64,000 bases of DNA from Elysia chlorotica (taxonomy: Eukaryota; Mollusca; Gastropoda; Plakobranchidae). The stretch lies in assembly GCA_003991915.1 (NCBI GenBank), contig RQTK01000209.1, forward strand, positions 226,695-290,694, written 5' to 3'. The notes under the pieces are model-generated. The model was given only the letters and a program-made list of their open reading frames with translations. It was not told where the DNA came from and made no database searches. Position 1 is the stretch's first letter. Each line of letters begins with the position of its first letter. The translations under genes were made by a program, and so were the position numbers. Positions 1 to 12,300 of this stretch are shown piece after piece.

Positions 1-107
1 AGAAGAAGAAGAAGAAGAAGAAGAAGAAGAAGAAGAAGAAGAAGAAGAAGAAGAAGAAGAAGAAGAAGAAGAAAAGAAAAAGAAGAAGAAGAAGAAGAAA
101 GACAAAA
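1..107. repeat. (AAG)n microsatellite
   Basis: Almost pure AAG repeats to about base 72, then an interrupted tract. It runs off the left window edge, so its full length is unknown. Confidence 0.95.
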
Positions 108-119
108 AAAGACAAAAAA

Positions 120-126
120 CAACAGC

Positions 127-166
<40 letters not shown>
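120..166. repeat. (CAA)n microsatellite
   Basis: CAA/ACA triplets directly following the AAG tract, then degenerate copies (acaacaaaacg, cacaacaac) to about base 240. Confidence 0.9.
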
Positions 167-424
167 CAATGAAATGTTCACAACAACACGATAAGTTCAC
201 AAAAACAACAAAATGTTTACAACAACAAAACGAAATGTTCATTGTGGATATATTAATAGTGGACGTGTGTGGGGTTGGTGTCGGGCCAAAGGCAGGTGCC
301 TTGCTTGATAGTGCTTATGGTTTCTAATGTTTCTAAACTCTATGTCTTTCGTTTAAATATGCCGGGGGGAAATTATAGTTCGAATGAAATAAAATGCTCT
401 ATGGCACATTTTTTTTAATCCCTG

Positions 425-1312
425 GGCCACTAGAATTGAATGAATGCTGATCAAACCTCGCACCATTCAGCAACTTAGCTATCTAGCGCCCCAAATTTAA
501 GTCCAGTCCTCTGCAACTCAACAATCCAGCGCTCCAAATTGTAAGTCTTATCTTCAGCAACTATACAATCTAGCTCCCCGATTTTTACTTACAGCTTTCA
601 GTAAACCAGCAATGTAGCCTAGGCATTCAGCAACTCAGTAATCTACTGCCCGGAGTCTTAAGTCAAGCTTTCAGCAATTCAGCAATCTACCGCCCCGAGT
701 TTTAAGTCTAGTCTTCAGCAACTCAGCAATCTACCGCCCTGAGTTTTAAGCCTAATCTTCAGCAACTCAGCAATTTACCGCCCCGAGTTTTAAGCCTAGT
801 CTTCAGCAATTCAGCAATCTACCGACCCGAGTTATAAGTCCAGCTTTCAGAAACTCAGCAATCTACCGCCCCGAATCTTAAGTCCAGCTTTCAGCAACTC
901 AGCAATCTACCGCCCCGAGTCTTAAGTCCAGTCTTCAGCAACTCAGCAATCTACCGCCCCGAGTTTGAAGTCCAGACCTCTGCAGCTCAAAAATCCAGCG
1001 CTACACCTTTTAACTCTTATCTTCACCAACTATACAATCTAGCTCCCCGATTTTTACTTACAGTTTCCATTAAACCAGCAATGTAGCCTAGGCATTCAGC
1101 AACTCAGTAATCTACTGCCCGGAGTCTTAAGTCAAGCTTTCAGCAATTCAGCAAACTATTGTCCCGAGTTTTAAGCCTAGTCTTCAGCAACTCAGCAATC
1201 TACCGCCCCGAGTTTGAAGTCTTGTCTTCAGCAACTCAGCAATCTACCGCCCCGAGTTTTAAGTCCAGCTTTCAGCAACTCAGCAATCTACCGCCCCGAG
1301 TTTGAAGTCTTT
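425..1312. repeat. Tandem satellite, unit about 44-45 bp, with higher-order repeat
   Basis: About 19 diverged copies of a 44-45 bp unit whose core reads CAGCAATCTACCGCCCCGAG followed by a TTTTAAGTCCAGTCTT-like half. A variant block (ctatacaatctagctcccc, then the aaaccagcaatgtagcctagg part) occurs near 551-666 and again near 1020-1136. This gives a higher-order period of about 469 bp. Short ORFs across it are by-products of the repeat. I see no gene. Confidence 0.9.
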
Positions 1313-1796
1313 TTTTCCAACGCACACACATACACGCAACGCAGATCTTGCGCACACAAGAATAAGTTTTGGACACTGATAACAGGCGTGGTACCAGCTT
1401 AAGGGGCAGTGCTTTGGGCTAGTTATCCATGAAGTCTAAGGTAAAAAGAAAAACAACAACAAAATTAAAGATAATGGAAACAGGGACCCCGCTGGCAGTA
1501 TAGGTATATCCACACCGTCAATATAGACTAAGCCATTAGGTATGGAGTATTCATCAAAAGACAAACAAACAACCAAAACAATAAATTTAATGAAAAAAAA
1601 AGGCAACAAATAATGCAAATATCAATCTAACCCTGTCTTGCTCTAGGTGCACCCCTAAAGCAAACCTCTTTTTGCCCTATAAATTTTCATTACTTTTTTT
1701 GTTCTAGCTTACACGGGAAGAGTACTACAGAAACTCATACAACACAATAAGTATGTGGTAGTCGGCCTTATGACAACAATAAAACAAACCGAAACA

Positions 1797-1800
1797 ACAC

Positions 1801-1834
<34 letters not shown>

Positions 1835-1940
1835 AGCAACAACAACAACAGCAGCAGCAGCAGCAACAGCAATAATAACAACAACAACGGCACCAGCAGC
1901 AGCAACAACAATAACGACAGCACCAATTACAAAAACATTT
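1797..1940. repeat. (ACG)n/(CAA)n/(CAG)n trinucleotide tract
   Basis: Runs of ACG, then CAA, CAG and ACA triplets. The open frame through it encodes mostly Thr/Ala and ends soon after the tract, so I treat it as simple repeat and not as a gene. Confidence 0.85.
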
Positions 1941-1985
1941 AAATGGGATTTAGCTGTAACTGAAAATAATGTTGTTTCAAAATAA

Positions 1986-3143
1986 TGTTAGAAAAGGAGA
2001 AAAACGCGTCTATTTTCCACATTGAAACTCGTCAAATAGTTTTGTCCCTTTAATATAAATCAGCGGTTCTCGGATACTGTAAATAGGTGTAACGCTTAGT
2101 TCTTAAGAGTGCAATGTCTAACTCCACATAAAATTTAACAATAATTTATGTGTAAATAATCAAGTTCTTTGGGACTATGAGTATAACTAAGTTGGTACAA
2201 AACATTCTATTTGACAGCAATGCGTAATGAAGGGAGGTAAATACAGCGTCGCGTTGAGCTTACGACTCGTCTTAAGATTATGCGAATAAGACAATCTACT
2301 AAACCAGTTGTAAGCTACCGTGACCTACTTACAACCCCAAGTACTTTTTTAATCGCATATGCCATCTATACGCTTGAAAACAGTGTGGAGAATAGATATG
2401 TAATACATAGTCTGTGTGGAATAATTTCATGTTAATTTTATCTTAAGACAAAAAGCCTCCTGTATCAACAGCTTCAATTTATTGAATAAAAGAACTTTTA
2501 ATGTTTATATCACTTTCTCCTATGCTTTGTCTCACACTTCCAATCATTCCTTACCCCCCCCCTCCCTTTCCCAAAACCACACACACACACACACACACAC
2601 ACACAACTGGGAAACCCAGGATACGTCAAACCAGAAAGAGAGCTTGTGTTCTCTCATCATGGACAATTATGAACATGAAGATGGATAGATTGGAAACAAA
2701 ATTATTTTAAATTAGCTTCCCGTTGTATTATTTTGTCATTTTTCGTTAAACTAGTACATTTAATATTGCTATCTGTTTGAGTGAACTATTATTTCCACTT
2801 CTTGTTAAACATAATTATTTTTCTAATTGCTTGTAAAAAATAATGTGCATCTTCACTGTTCAGTTTTGAAGAATGATACTTGTAACACGAATGTATTTCC
2901 TGATTGTTTGAGAACCTTTGAAGAGGCAAGCGGAACTACTCTATCACAAGGGCAAAATTTAATGACCTTGACCCCCTGAACCAGATTTTGTCCGACAATC
3001 GGTGAATAGGCTAAGGTCCTGCCACCGCACCTTGAGAGACCGAACCGAAGCCTGTTTTCACCTTAGAATATCCACTCATCAAGACCTTTCATAGATCTAG
3101 ATTCTAGATTTATAATAGTTCTATTACTTTTCTTTTCGATCAG
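1986..3143. other. Intergenic or 5' flank of glycogen synthase
   Basis: No coding exon recognised. It contains a (CA)n tract at about 2576-2605. The end of the stretch is pyrimidine-rich (ttacttttcttttcgatcag, ending at 3143). That looks like a 3' splice acceptor, so the first coding exon may be preceded by a noncoding 5' UTR exon further upstream. I could not identify a promoter. Confidence 0.5.
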
Positions 3144-3202
3144 CGCAACTCAAGCCACATAGACCTGCCCTTTCCGGTGCACAATAGCTGCACCGAATAA
3201 CA

Positions 3203-3344
3203 ATGGCTAAACGAATAAACAGTTTTTACAGAACACTAAAAAATGTCGAGCCAGAGTTGGATGAAAGGGAGCTGGATAGAGGGGCATCCGCTGCAGCTCA
3301 GAACAAATGGCTCTTTGAGATTGCATGGGAGGTAGCAAATAAAG
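3203..3344 (+). CDS. GYS: GYS exon 1
   Basis: Residues 1-47 plus one base. It ends in EVANK, with donor G|GTAAAC. The N-terminus ([21 protein letters not shown]) resembles the insect form and lacks the RTLSxSS motif of vertebrate enzymes. Confidence 0.93.
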
Positions 3345-6300
3345 GTAAACGTTCTGTGCTAATTTTAATATTATGGTGCACCTTGTTTTCTGTAGCTAAG
3401 CTTCAGATGAGATTGTCTAGATCTAGATCTAGCATCTACATCTATTTTTTTTATTTTTTATTTTATTTAATCAGGTCATGATCTAGATCTAGATCTATAT
3501 TGTGTACAGGTTTCTGTCCAAATTTTGCTATGTAGATCTAGATCTGTGCACCATGTAGAGATCTTGTTCAAAGTTTGCAATATACACTCTTGATCTAGAT
3601 ATATTTAGATCTTCTAGACCCTAGAGGAGGCCTTACATAGATGTGTTTTTGTTCAAATCAAATGGTCAGACAGTGGAATTGATTGAAATGTTGAAAGAAA
3701 GATTTTGCAATGTATAATTTGTATATATAGCCCTATAGATCTATGCTAGCGCACAACCACCACTGTAAGGTTGTGCTCCATGCGCTTTACATTGCTAAAA
3801 ATTATTAAAATATGAAAACTTACGTCATAGGCCTAAGTGTTACTGTACTAAAAATATTATGTTGATTGTCAAAAACACAAACTGTTATGTAGGCCTAATA
3901 ATACAATAAATAACATTTCTGAAATTGTCCATTAAAAATCATGATTAAGACAGTAAAATTTATACAGGTAGATTAGTATTACATTTAAAATAATATAAAA
4001 GTACACTCATGTAGCCTATAGAAAAAAAAAATCAAGTAATCTTAACTCTTTTAAAAACCTAAGCGGTGGTGGAATCACAAAAAAAATAAAAGAAAACGAA
4101 AAAAAAAAACTTCTTTCCATTTGTGGATCTATCTAAAACTTACGTCAAAACATAGTTAATTCGAAAATTCTCATAAATATGCAACTGGATACATTATTAA
4201 CTCGAAAGCATTCATGAACAAATGGTGTTTTTTAAAACCTTCCTGACTTTCAATGTGGTGTATTGAAAATGGTAAACAATCCATGTCTTGGACCAATGAA
4301 CGATAGAATTTATAACGTTACCTAAGGAGAATCAAATATTTCAAATTGTAAGACAAACGCGGATACGATCTACCAGGTCAATAGAATGTGATTAAATCAT
4401 GTAAATATGTTGGAGCGAGCCCGTTCACGCGATACAAGTTAGGATAACAATTTTATTACTTTATTCTTTCTTGAACAGGCAGCCAATGCAACTTTAGTAA
4501 AACTGGCCTGAAGGGGTTATATTTCTTACAGTGTTCATCTAGCCGCGCAGCATTGTCATCTGCGATTTGTAGATAAATAACTGTAAAGGGTCTTCTCAGG
4601 AAGGCCTGACAGCAGAATGTTTCAATAGTCTCATATATATATATCTTAACAATACCAGCAAACTTAACTTTTTGGTTTACAACGTCTTTTGTGAGATAGT
4701 ATCTGATGAATGCAATATTCTTAATTTGGAAGTAATTTGTTTTAGTTTCAAAGATTTTGTGTTTGATGTTTCTTTGAAAGTGTTTTAGCATGATCCCAAC
4801 GTTAATACGACTTTGCTGTTGGAGATTTTGCGATCATTTACGATTAATTTGAGATTATCTGTTTTTAAAAGTGCCAAAGGTTGGTCATAACTAATGATTT
4901 CAGCTTTTTCGTCATTTGTTTTCAATTTGTTAGCATCCATCCACTCTCTCAATTCTTTAATACAATTTTGAATGTAAATAACAGAATTTTCAAGAGCAGT
5001 GAGATCGCAACCAATGTAAATCTGATTGTCATCAGCGTAAAGTAAATTGTATTTCTTAAAAATATAAGCAAGTGAATGCTTAGAATGAGTAAAAATTATA
5101 GGGCCAAATACAAAACCCTGAGGTACTCCGAACTTAAGGGGCATCCAGTCAGACTGATCAGAACCAATTTTCACTGCTTGAAAAATATTGCAAAGATATG
5201 AGCGGAACCAGACCAGCGGCATTCCAGCAATGCCAAACGTGTTTTCAAGTGTTGTTATTAAAATGTCATGGTCTATAGATAGTGTCAAATGCTGCGGATA
5301 AATCAAGCATTGTCAGGAAACGTAACTTCTTTATATCAACGAAGTTGAGAATGTCTTCCGACGCTTTGAGAAGAGCTGTGCTATGACCGACTCTGTACAT
5401 GCTAATTGAAATTTGTCTTGTTACAACTTTTTCCAAAATCTTTGACAAAAAGGATATATTTGACACGGGTCAAAAGTTTTTGGTTCTTGTTCATTAAGAC
5501 CAAATTTTTTTTATTAAAGGAGTTACTCATGCCATGATTGGAGTATGTATGCAAGAGACGGTGAACTCTTGGTTTTGATAGTATGACCAAGTGCCTGCTC
5601 GTATGCCTCTGTAACTTGAAAAACAGCTTTTTGTTTTGATTTGATTCACTGAAGGAACTCACCTGGGTGTGTTTGTGTAACTAGGACAACCGAAACTGGA
5701 AAAGCTGATTTTGGACAGTTCTTGTTGTATAATAAATCAATGGCCACAGCTTTCGTAAATACTAAGTGAAAGAGTAAAAAACTGATCATGTCAAAAATCT
5801 TTTATCACCACATTAAGAATATAACAGGAAAGCTTGGAGGATGATAAATAAATATATCTGCTAAAATTGTCTAAATACAGCAGTGAAAAAACCCTTAGTA
5901 AATTGAAGAAATACAGCACAAAATTCACAGTGACTAAAAAGCAGCCTGTTAGGCTCAAGAAGGTAACAATGATCTGTTATTTCCTATTTTGTAGAAATAA
6001 TTGTGATACACAGCGTTTTCTTTTATGTTAATTATTTAGATCGAAAAACAATAATACATAGTGCAGATAGATACAGCCGTTCAAGTGTTACATTAGCTCT
6101 TTGTCTCGCATAGAATCATTTTCAAATAGTTCTGTGCTGCTAATAAATAAGGATGCTACTATGAAACTTAACCCTCATTTGCATTTTAAATGTATGGTTA
6201 CATGTTTGTTTGTTTGTTTTTTACTTTGCCGGTAGTGGGGGGTATCTACACTGTGATCAAGACGAAAGCTCCTGTAACTGTGGAGGAGTGGGGCGAGCAG

Positions 6301-9300
6301 TACTGCCTGATAGGTCCGTACAATGAGTCGTGTGTCCGCACCGAAGTGGAGATCCTCGAGCCACACCACATTGTCTTTCGAGAGACAATTGCAAACATGC
6401 GACGAGCGGGGTTTAAGGTATGTCGCATTTTCATCAGTGCCTGTTCTATACTTTGAAAGCGTAGGGTTTTAAAAATGTTTATTCACTGGTCACCCTAGTG
6501 CACAAACTTATTTGAATTTAAAACATCGTAAACAGATAATAAACTTGGCTAATTCTGTAATGAGATATCTTCACAGCCTTTGACTCATGAGTGCAAAAGG
6601 GATTTTTGAAATATTTTGTCATCCATATATCCAATGTAGGCCTACTTGTAGGTCATAAATATTTACATTTTTTGTTTTTGTTTCTTCATCATCCAAAGGT
6701 ATAGCCATACAAATTGCCACTTATTTGCTGTGCAAATTAATAGTGCAATGTAATGTAATTTTTGGTAGCGATATTTTGTTTGCTAGTTGATAGATAGATG
6801 GATACCTAAAAAATTATTTTTTAAGACGGGTCACCCTTTTTTTTTTTTAATCCATACCAATTTTTGGTAGGTGTATTTTGGTCGCTGGCTGATTGATGGC
6901 TACCCCAAAGTTATTCTGTTTGACATCGGCTCGGCTGCTTGGAAGCTGGATGAATTTAAGCATGAACTTTGGGAAGCGGCCAACATCGGCGTTCCATGGC
7001 ATGATCGAGAATCAAACGATGCTGTGATTTTCGGGGCATTGGTGGCTTGGTTCCTCCAAGATGTAAGTGGTTCTCTCATGATTTTTAGGACTCTTGAACT
7101 ATGAAATTATCGTTTAAAGTAAAGTAAATTTTGTGTATTGCGATATATATCGGGTGTCAGTTTTTCTGAGTGTAATTTTTTTACCAATAATTATAAGTTC
7201 TTTTACTGTTGGTTTTTCTTTTTCAAGTTTTAGATTATTTTTTAGTGAACTGTAAACATTTCTGAATCTAAATAAAAGGTAAATAGATGGGTTTTTAACC
7301 TATTGGGCTGACCAACTTTTTCTTTTTTGTTTTCTTTTCTTTTTATAAGTCCCAGTAAACTATTATAATGGTATGGTTTCGATACTGGTGGGTCTATTTT
7401 GACAGATTTGGCATGGTATCATTTTGAGTCATTTTTCAATGGTCTTTTCATTTAAAAAAAAAATTGTTTGAGATACCTAGATATATACTATTGCCTGTCT
7501 CTCTATTATTTTTGTTTTGTTTTGGTTGTTTTTTTATTTATTTATCTGTGGGAAAATATTATAGATTAATAAAAAAAAACAATGTTTTAACAGTTTATCA
7601 AGAACACCCAGAAAGACCCGATGGTAACAGCTCATTTCCACGAGTGGCTTGCAGGGGCTGGCCTCATCTACACACGTACGCGCAAGATCAACGCGTCGCT
7701 TATCTTCACCACACACGCCACGCTGCTTGGCAGATACCTCTGTGCTGGCAGCGCAGATTTCTACAATTGCCTCAACAAGGTGATTCTTAATACAGTGTAA
7801 AAAGTGAAAGACTGTATAAGTCAAAGCTGCTTTCATTGCTAGGGCCTTCTTGGTACATTTTTACACATGATTGCAAAGGGTGAGAGTAGGACTTATGAGA
7901 AAATCATTGATTTGACAAAAACACTTAAAACTTTTTTCTAATGTCTAAAGTGTAGCCGTCTACAGTTGTTTTAAAGAGCGTTTCTACAATTCGACTCAAC
8001 TAGACATTAGTTGTGACAGGAAACTGTCTCAGTTGTCATGACTGCCTATCAAGAGTTGTTGACTTTTTTACATGAAGTTTTGAACATTTTTTTTCGCGTA
8101 GGTCCTACTTTCCTTAAATATTTTTTCATTCTGATAAGAAGGTCTTAGAGCTCAATTTTTTACAATATGTTATGTCTCCTGGAGGTTGACTGTACTGACG
8201 ATGTTTCTGTTAGTCTCAATGTCAATCAGTTAATGTCTGATACTTAAAATAATGAAGCACTAGGTTCTCTCCAAATGTTCTAATACCCTAGGGAATATTT
8301 TATGAATATTAACCACTTGGAGCTAGATCAAATGATAGATGTCAGATTAAATTGCAAGCTGTCTACTAAAAATTAAATCTTTTTACTCTTTTCTTGTTCC
8401 TCGTCATTCTAAGAGCAGAATGCGCAAATCATTTTTAGCTTAATCTATGCAAGGTCTAAAGTTTTAATAGAAGGTCATCCAGGTCTAGACAGAGACATGA
8501 TAATTATAAGAACCAAATACAGTAAAACATGTCTACAGCGGGATTTTTGGTTTCAAATGTAAAATACTGGTGTAAGCAAGCTCCCTTTATAGACATTCCA
8601 AGAAAACACCACAATATTTTAACACTTATCTATTACCTCCCTTTTTAAAACCATTAAAGTTAATAACCTGACTCATGAGCCTTCTGTCTTTAGTTCATTG
8701 CTTTCGTAACGTGTATCTCTCTCTGTCTCTCTCGTATCTCTCTCTCTCCCTATCTTGTCAGTTGGACTCCATCGTTGCAGCGTCGACTGACTGCATATTG
8801 AACACCCTTCCCTCTTTTTATTATTATGCACAGTACCACCAGTCTCTAGTATCACACTACACGTTCACATCCTTTGTCTAGACCTAGCTCAGTGCAAACA
8901 CAAGAAAATGTTTTTAGGTTTCTCCCTGGCTCAGCACAATGCTGTACTGGTTGACTGACCGTTATTTTGGGACCAAAGCTTGCTCCCCTCTCCTGCCATA
9001 TCCAAGTTCACCATTTCCTTCTCCCATTAAACTCAAGCAGAAGTGATAGGGTTTACATAGTAGGAAAAAAACGAGGATTATTAAAATGTCCCGCTGTACA
9101 GATGGTCTTGCTGCAGCTGGTGCCCCTATAGTTATGCACTACTGTAATTCTACATGCCTTCAATACTTCAAAAATTTTAATTTGTGGCAAGGGGGATAAG
9201 TAAGGAAAAGGAAGAATTAATTAGAATACTTTCCCTTTAACCCTTATAATAGCATAGACTGCAAATTTTCCAGACCATGGCCAATGAAGGGGTAATAAAA

Positions 9301-12300
9301 GACACGCATGTTTGAAGATTTCTTGATGCAAATTCCCGAATGGTTTATGGAAATTTTTAAACTTTTTTTGTTTTGTTTCCCCCTCAAAGTTCAATCTGGA
9401 CAAGGAGGCTGGGGATCGGCAGATTTATCACCGGTACTGCATGGAGCGCGCCGCGGTGCACTGTTCCCATGTGTTCACCACCGTGTCAGAAATCACAGGC
9501 GTGGAGGCAGAGCATTTACTCAAGAGAAAACCAGGCAAGGTTTTTGTTATTTCTCTTGAGATAAGATTATTATTATCATTATTATTATTATTATTTGTTT
9601 AAATCATTACTTTTCAAAATAGAATATATGTTTGCCTTGTCAGATTTTGTAGTATGAAGTCGTTTTCTGTTGTACTTTAAGTGTAAAACTGAGATGTTAC
9701 TCTTTCTTCGTAGCTGTGACAAGTAGAGCACTAAAACTGTAAAAAATTGATCAATAAAATTGTACTACTTATCTGCATCAACTTTGTGTAGACAAGTTGA
9801 GGCAAAGATGTTAGATTATTATAATGAGAAAAACAATGTTGTTTTGCTTCTTTTTTTCTAATCTTTTACTTTGAAAACACTTTTTCTCCAGATGTAATTA
9901 CACCTAACGGGCTAAATGTGATTAAATTCAGTGCCCTCCACGAATTTCAAAATCTTCATGCGATAAACAAGGAGAAGATCAATGATTTTGTCAGGGGTCA
10001 CTTTTATGGGTAAGCTCGTCTTTTTCAGCGCTGTTTTTTTAAACTGTTTTGATATTTATTTTTTATATGGTTATCCTACTAAAGTCAGTTTATAAGCAAT
10101 GTTGCTAGTAATCTAAGCTTTTATCTCTCATGCCCTTATTGCATGCATGGTCTCTAGGGAAGCAAGGAATTAGTATACATCTAGTAGAAACTTAAACCCT
10201 AATCATGCGTCAGGTGATAGAACATCAGCTTCTGACGCAATAGGTCCAGGTTCGAGCCCTGACGATTGCGCTCCCTACTGGTTGGGTCGGTGTGACATCC
10301 CAGCCCTGTCTCGTGTGTGGCAGCACATACAATTGTCAGACGCTAGTCTTGGGGTTCGTCCACAGTATGCCTATATAGTGCTGATATTGGACGTTAAACC
10401 AACTCAACAACAACAACATGCGTCATGTTTTATACCTTGTTATATGTGCTGTAGGATCTCTGTGATCACTGACAATATTATATATTTATAATTTTAACTG
10501 CATCTTTTGAGAATACTTGTCGTTATTCTTCTCTCTCTGCAGGCATTATGACTTTGACCTCGACAAGACCTTATACTTCTTTACAGCTGGGCGTTATGAA
10601 TATTCTAACAAAGGAGCAGACATGTTCATAGAGTCCTTAGCAAGGCTCAACTATTACCTCAAGGTAAGGTGACATTGTTTGTGCGTGTGCTACTATGCTA
10701 GCATGTACTGCGTGAGTAGCGTTCACCAAATGAGCTGGTACGGGCTGAATCATTCTAGTTAAATTTAGAATGTCCTGGAAGTTTGATTAGGAAGAGAGAG
10801 GGGGTACTTACTGATCTGCCACTGATTCTGTTTTTTCCGGAGCCGTTCCATTTTTTATTTCAAATCTGTTGATATTCCATTTTTCGAGTTTTCATTGTGG
10901 AATCCGGTTTTCCTGCGCCTCCAATGTGTATTTTTTACTGTTATTTAAAATAAAAAAAATTCTTGGAAACTCAATAACGACCTGCAGGCCTACTTTGTCA
11001 TGTAATATTATAATCAATCACATTGACAAACATAGGAACAAGTGAATGTAGCTACGGTGTCTACAAAATATAATCTAGTTGGGTGTGATTCGGAACTGCA
11101 CAACTGGTTAAGCTGATCAGCATGCATTACAAGCGGAGTTTAGTTACATAAGGATCTCAATAACTTGGTTGTTATCGATTGGTGCAGTACGGGTAGGTCT
11201 TTATCTGGCTTTTCTGCTAAGAGCGATAGATCAAGTTCAAAAGAGCAGTAAAAGAAAAATCAAAGTTTCATTATTGGTTTAGCAACTAACTAGAAACTGC
11301 TATCTGTATAGGCTATCTAGAATCTTGCAATCTCATCTAACTCTAATGTAAGGAATTTTCAGATCTCAATAACATTTCCCTGTTTGTAATTGTACTGGTT
11401 GGGTCGTCCCACGTTCGTGCAGCGCGGCAGCGATGAAAAGATCACTGGACTAAAAGAACTGACAAAAAATTTTGAAAAGAAATAGATGCGATTGCGTCAA
11501 TTGGTCTTGGAATGTGCCAAATGAAAGAACTACAAGTTTTTAAGTCGAATGACCACAGAGGGCAAGCATTCAGGCCAGTAATTTTTGGAGACGAATCAGT
11601 TGATAGGGCTAGGTGTAAGGCTCTGTTGTTTACTACAAAATGTGAAAATTATATATTGCATCTCAATGGACGTTGGGGATAGACTTGTACTTGTAGTATA
11701 AATAGCCTACTGCGACGGCGGTAAAACAATATCCCAGAAGTAACAAACTCCCATTTTATCTATCACATAGAGCTACAACTAAAACCAATGGAAATATATT
11801 TTTAAAAACTTGATGTAACAAAAGGTTATGCAAGTTGCTGTTTGTTTTTTTTTCAAAAGAGGTAAAAATTCTTGTAAATGAGAATGTTTGGCCAAACTTT
11901 ATAGCTTTGTTCCAAACATCAGATCACGGAAGTCTTCCACAAAACATTGTCTCCTGAGCAGCATGATATTAGACAGAGACCTGAAATCTGTGTGTCATAA
12001 TCATAATACATGATATTAGACAGAGACCTAATATCTGTGTGTCATAATCATACTAATAAGTGGTGGAAAATTCAGTAAAGTAAAAAATTATATTTTCCTT
12101 AGTGCTAATTGATTATGAAGCTTAAGTTTGTGTTGTTCTTTTTTGTTTTAGACTTTGAATTTTTTAGTTAGCTGTATTATTTGTTTGATTTTTTAAAACA
12201 TTTTTCGACTCAGTAACAAAGAAAAAACACACGTTTTACTTAACATAAAGAAATAATAAATTCCCCTATAGTAGCACATTTTGAAACTCTGTGGTCATTG

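Noticed and set aside
1755..1985. Thr/Ala-rich ORF of 76 aa.
   Set aside because: Made almost wholly of triplet repeats, with no splice sites or similarity.
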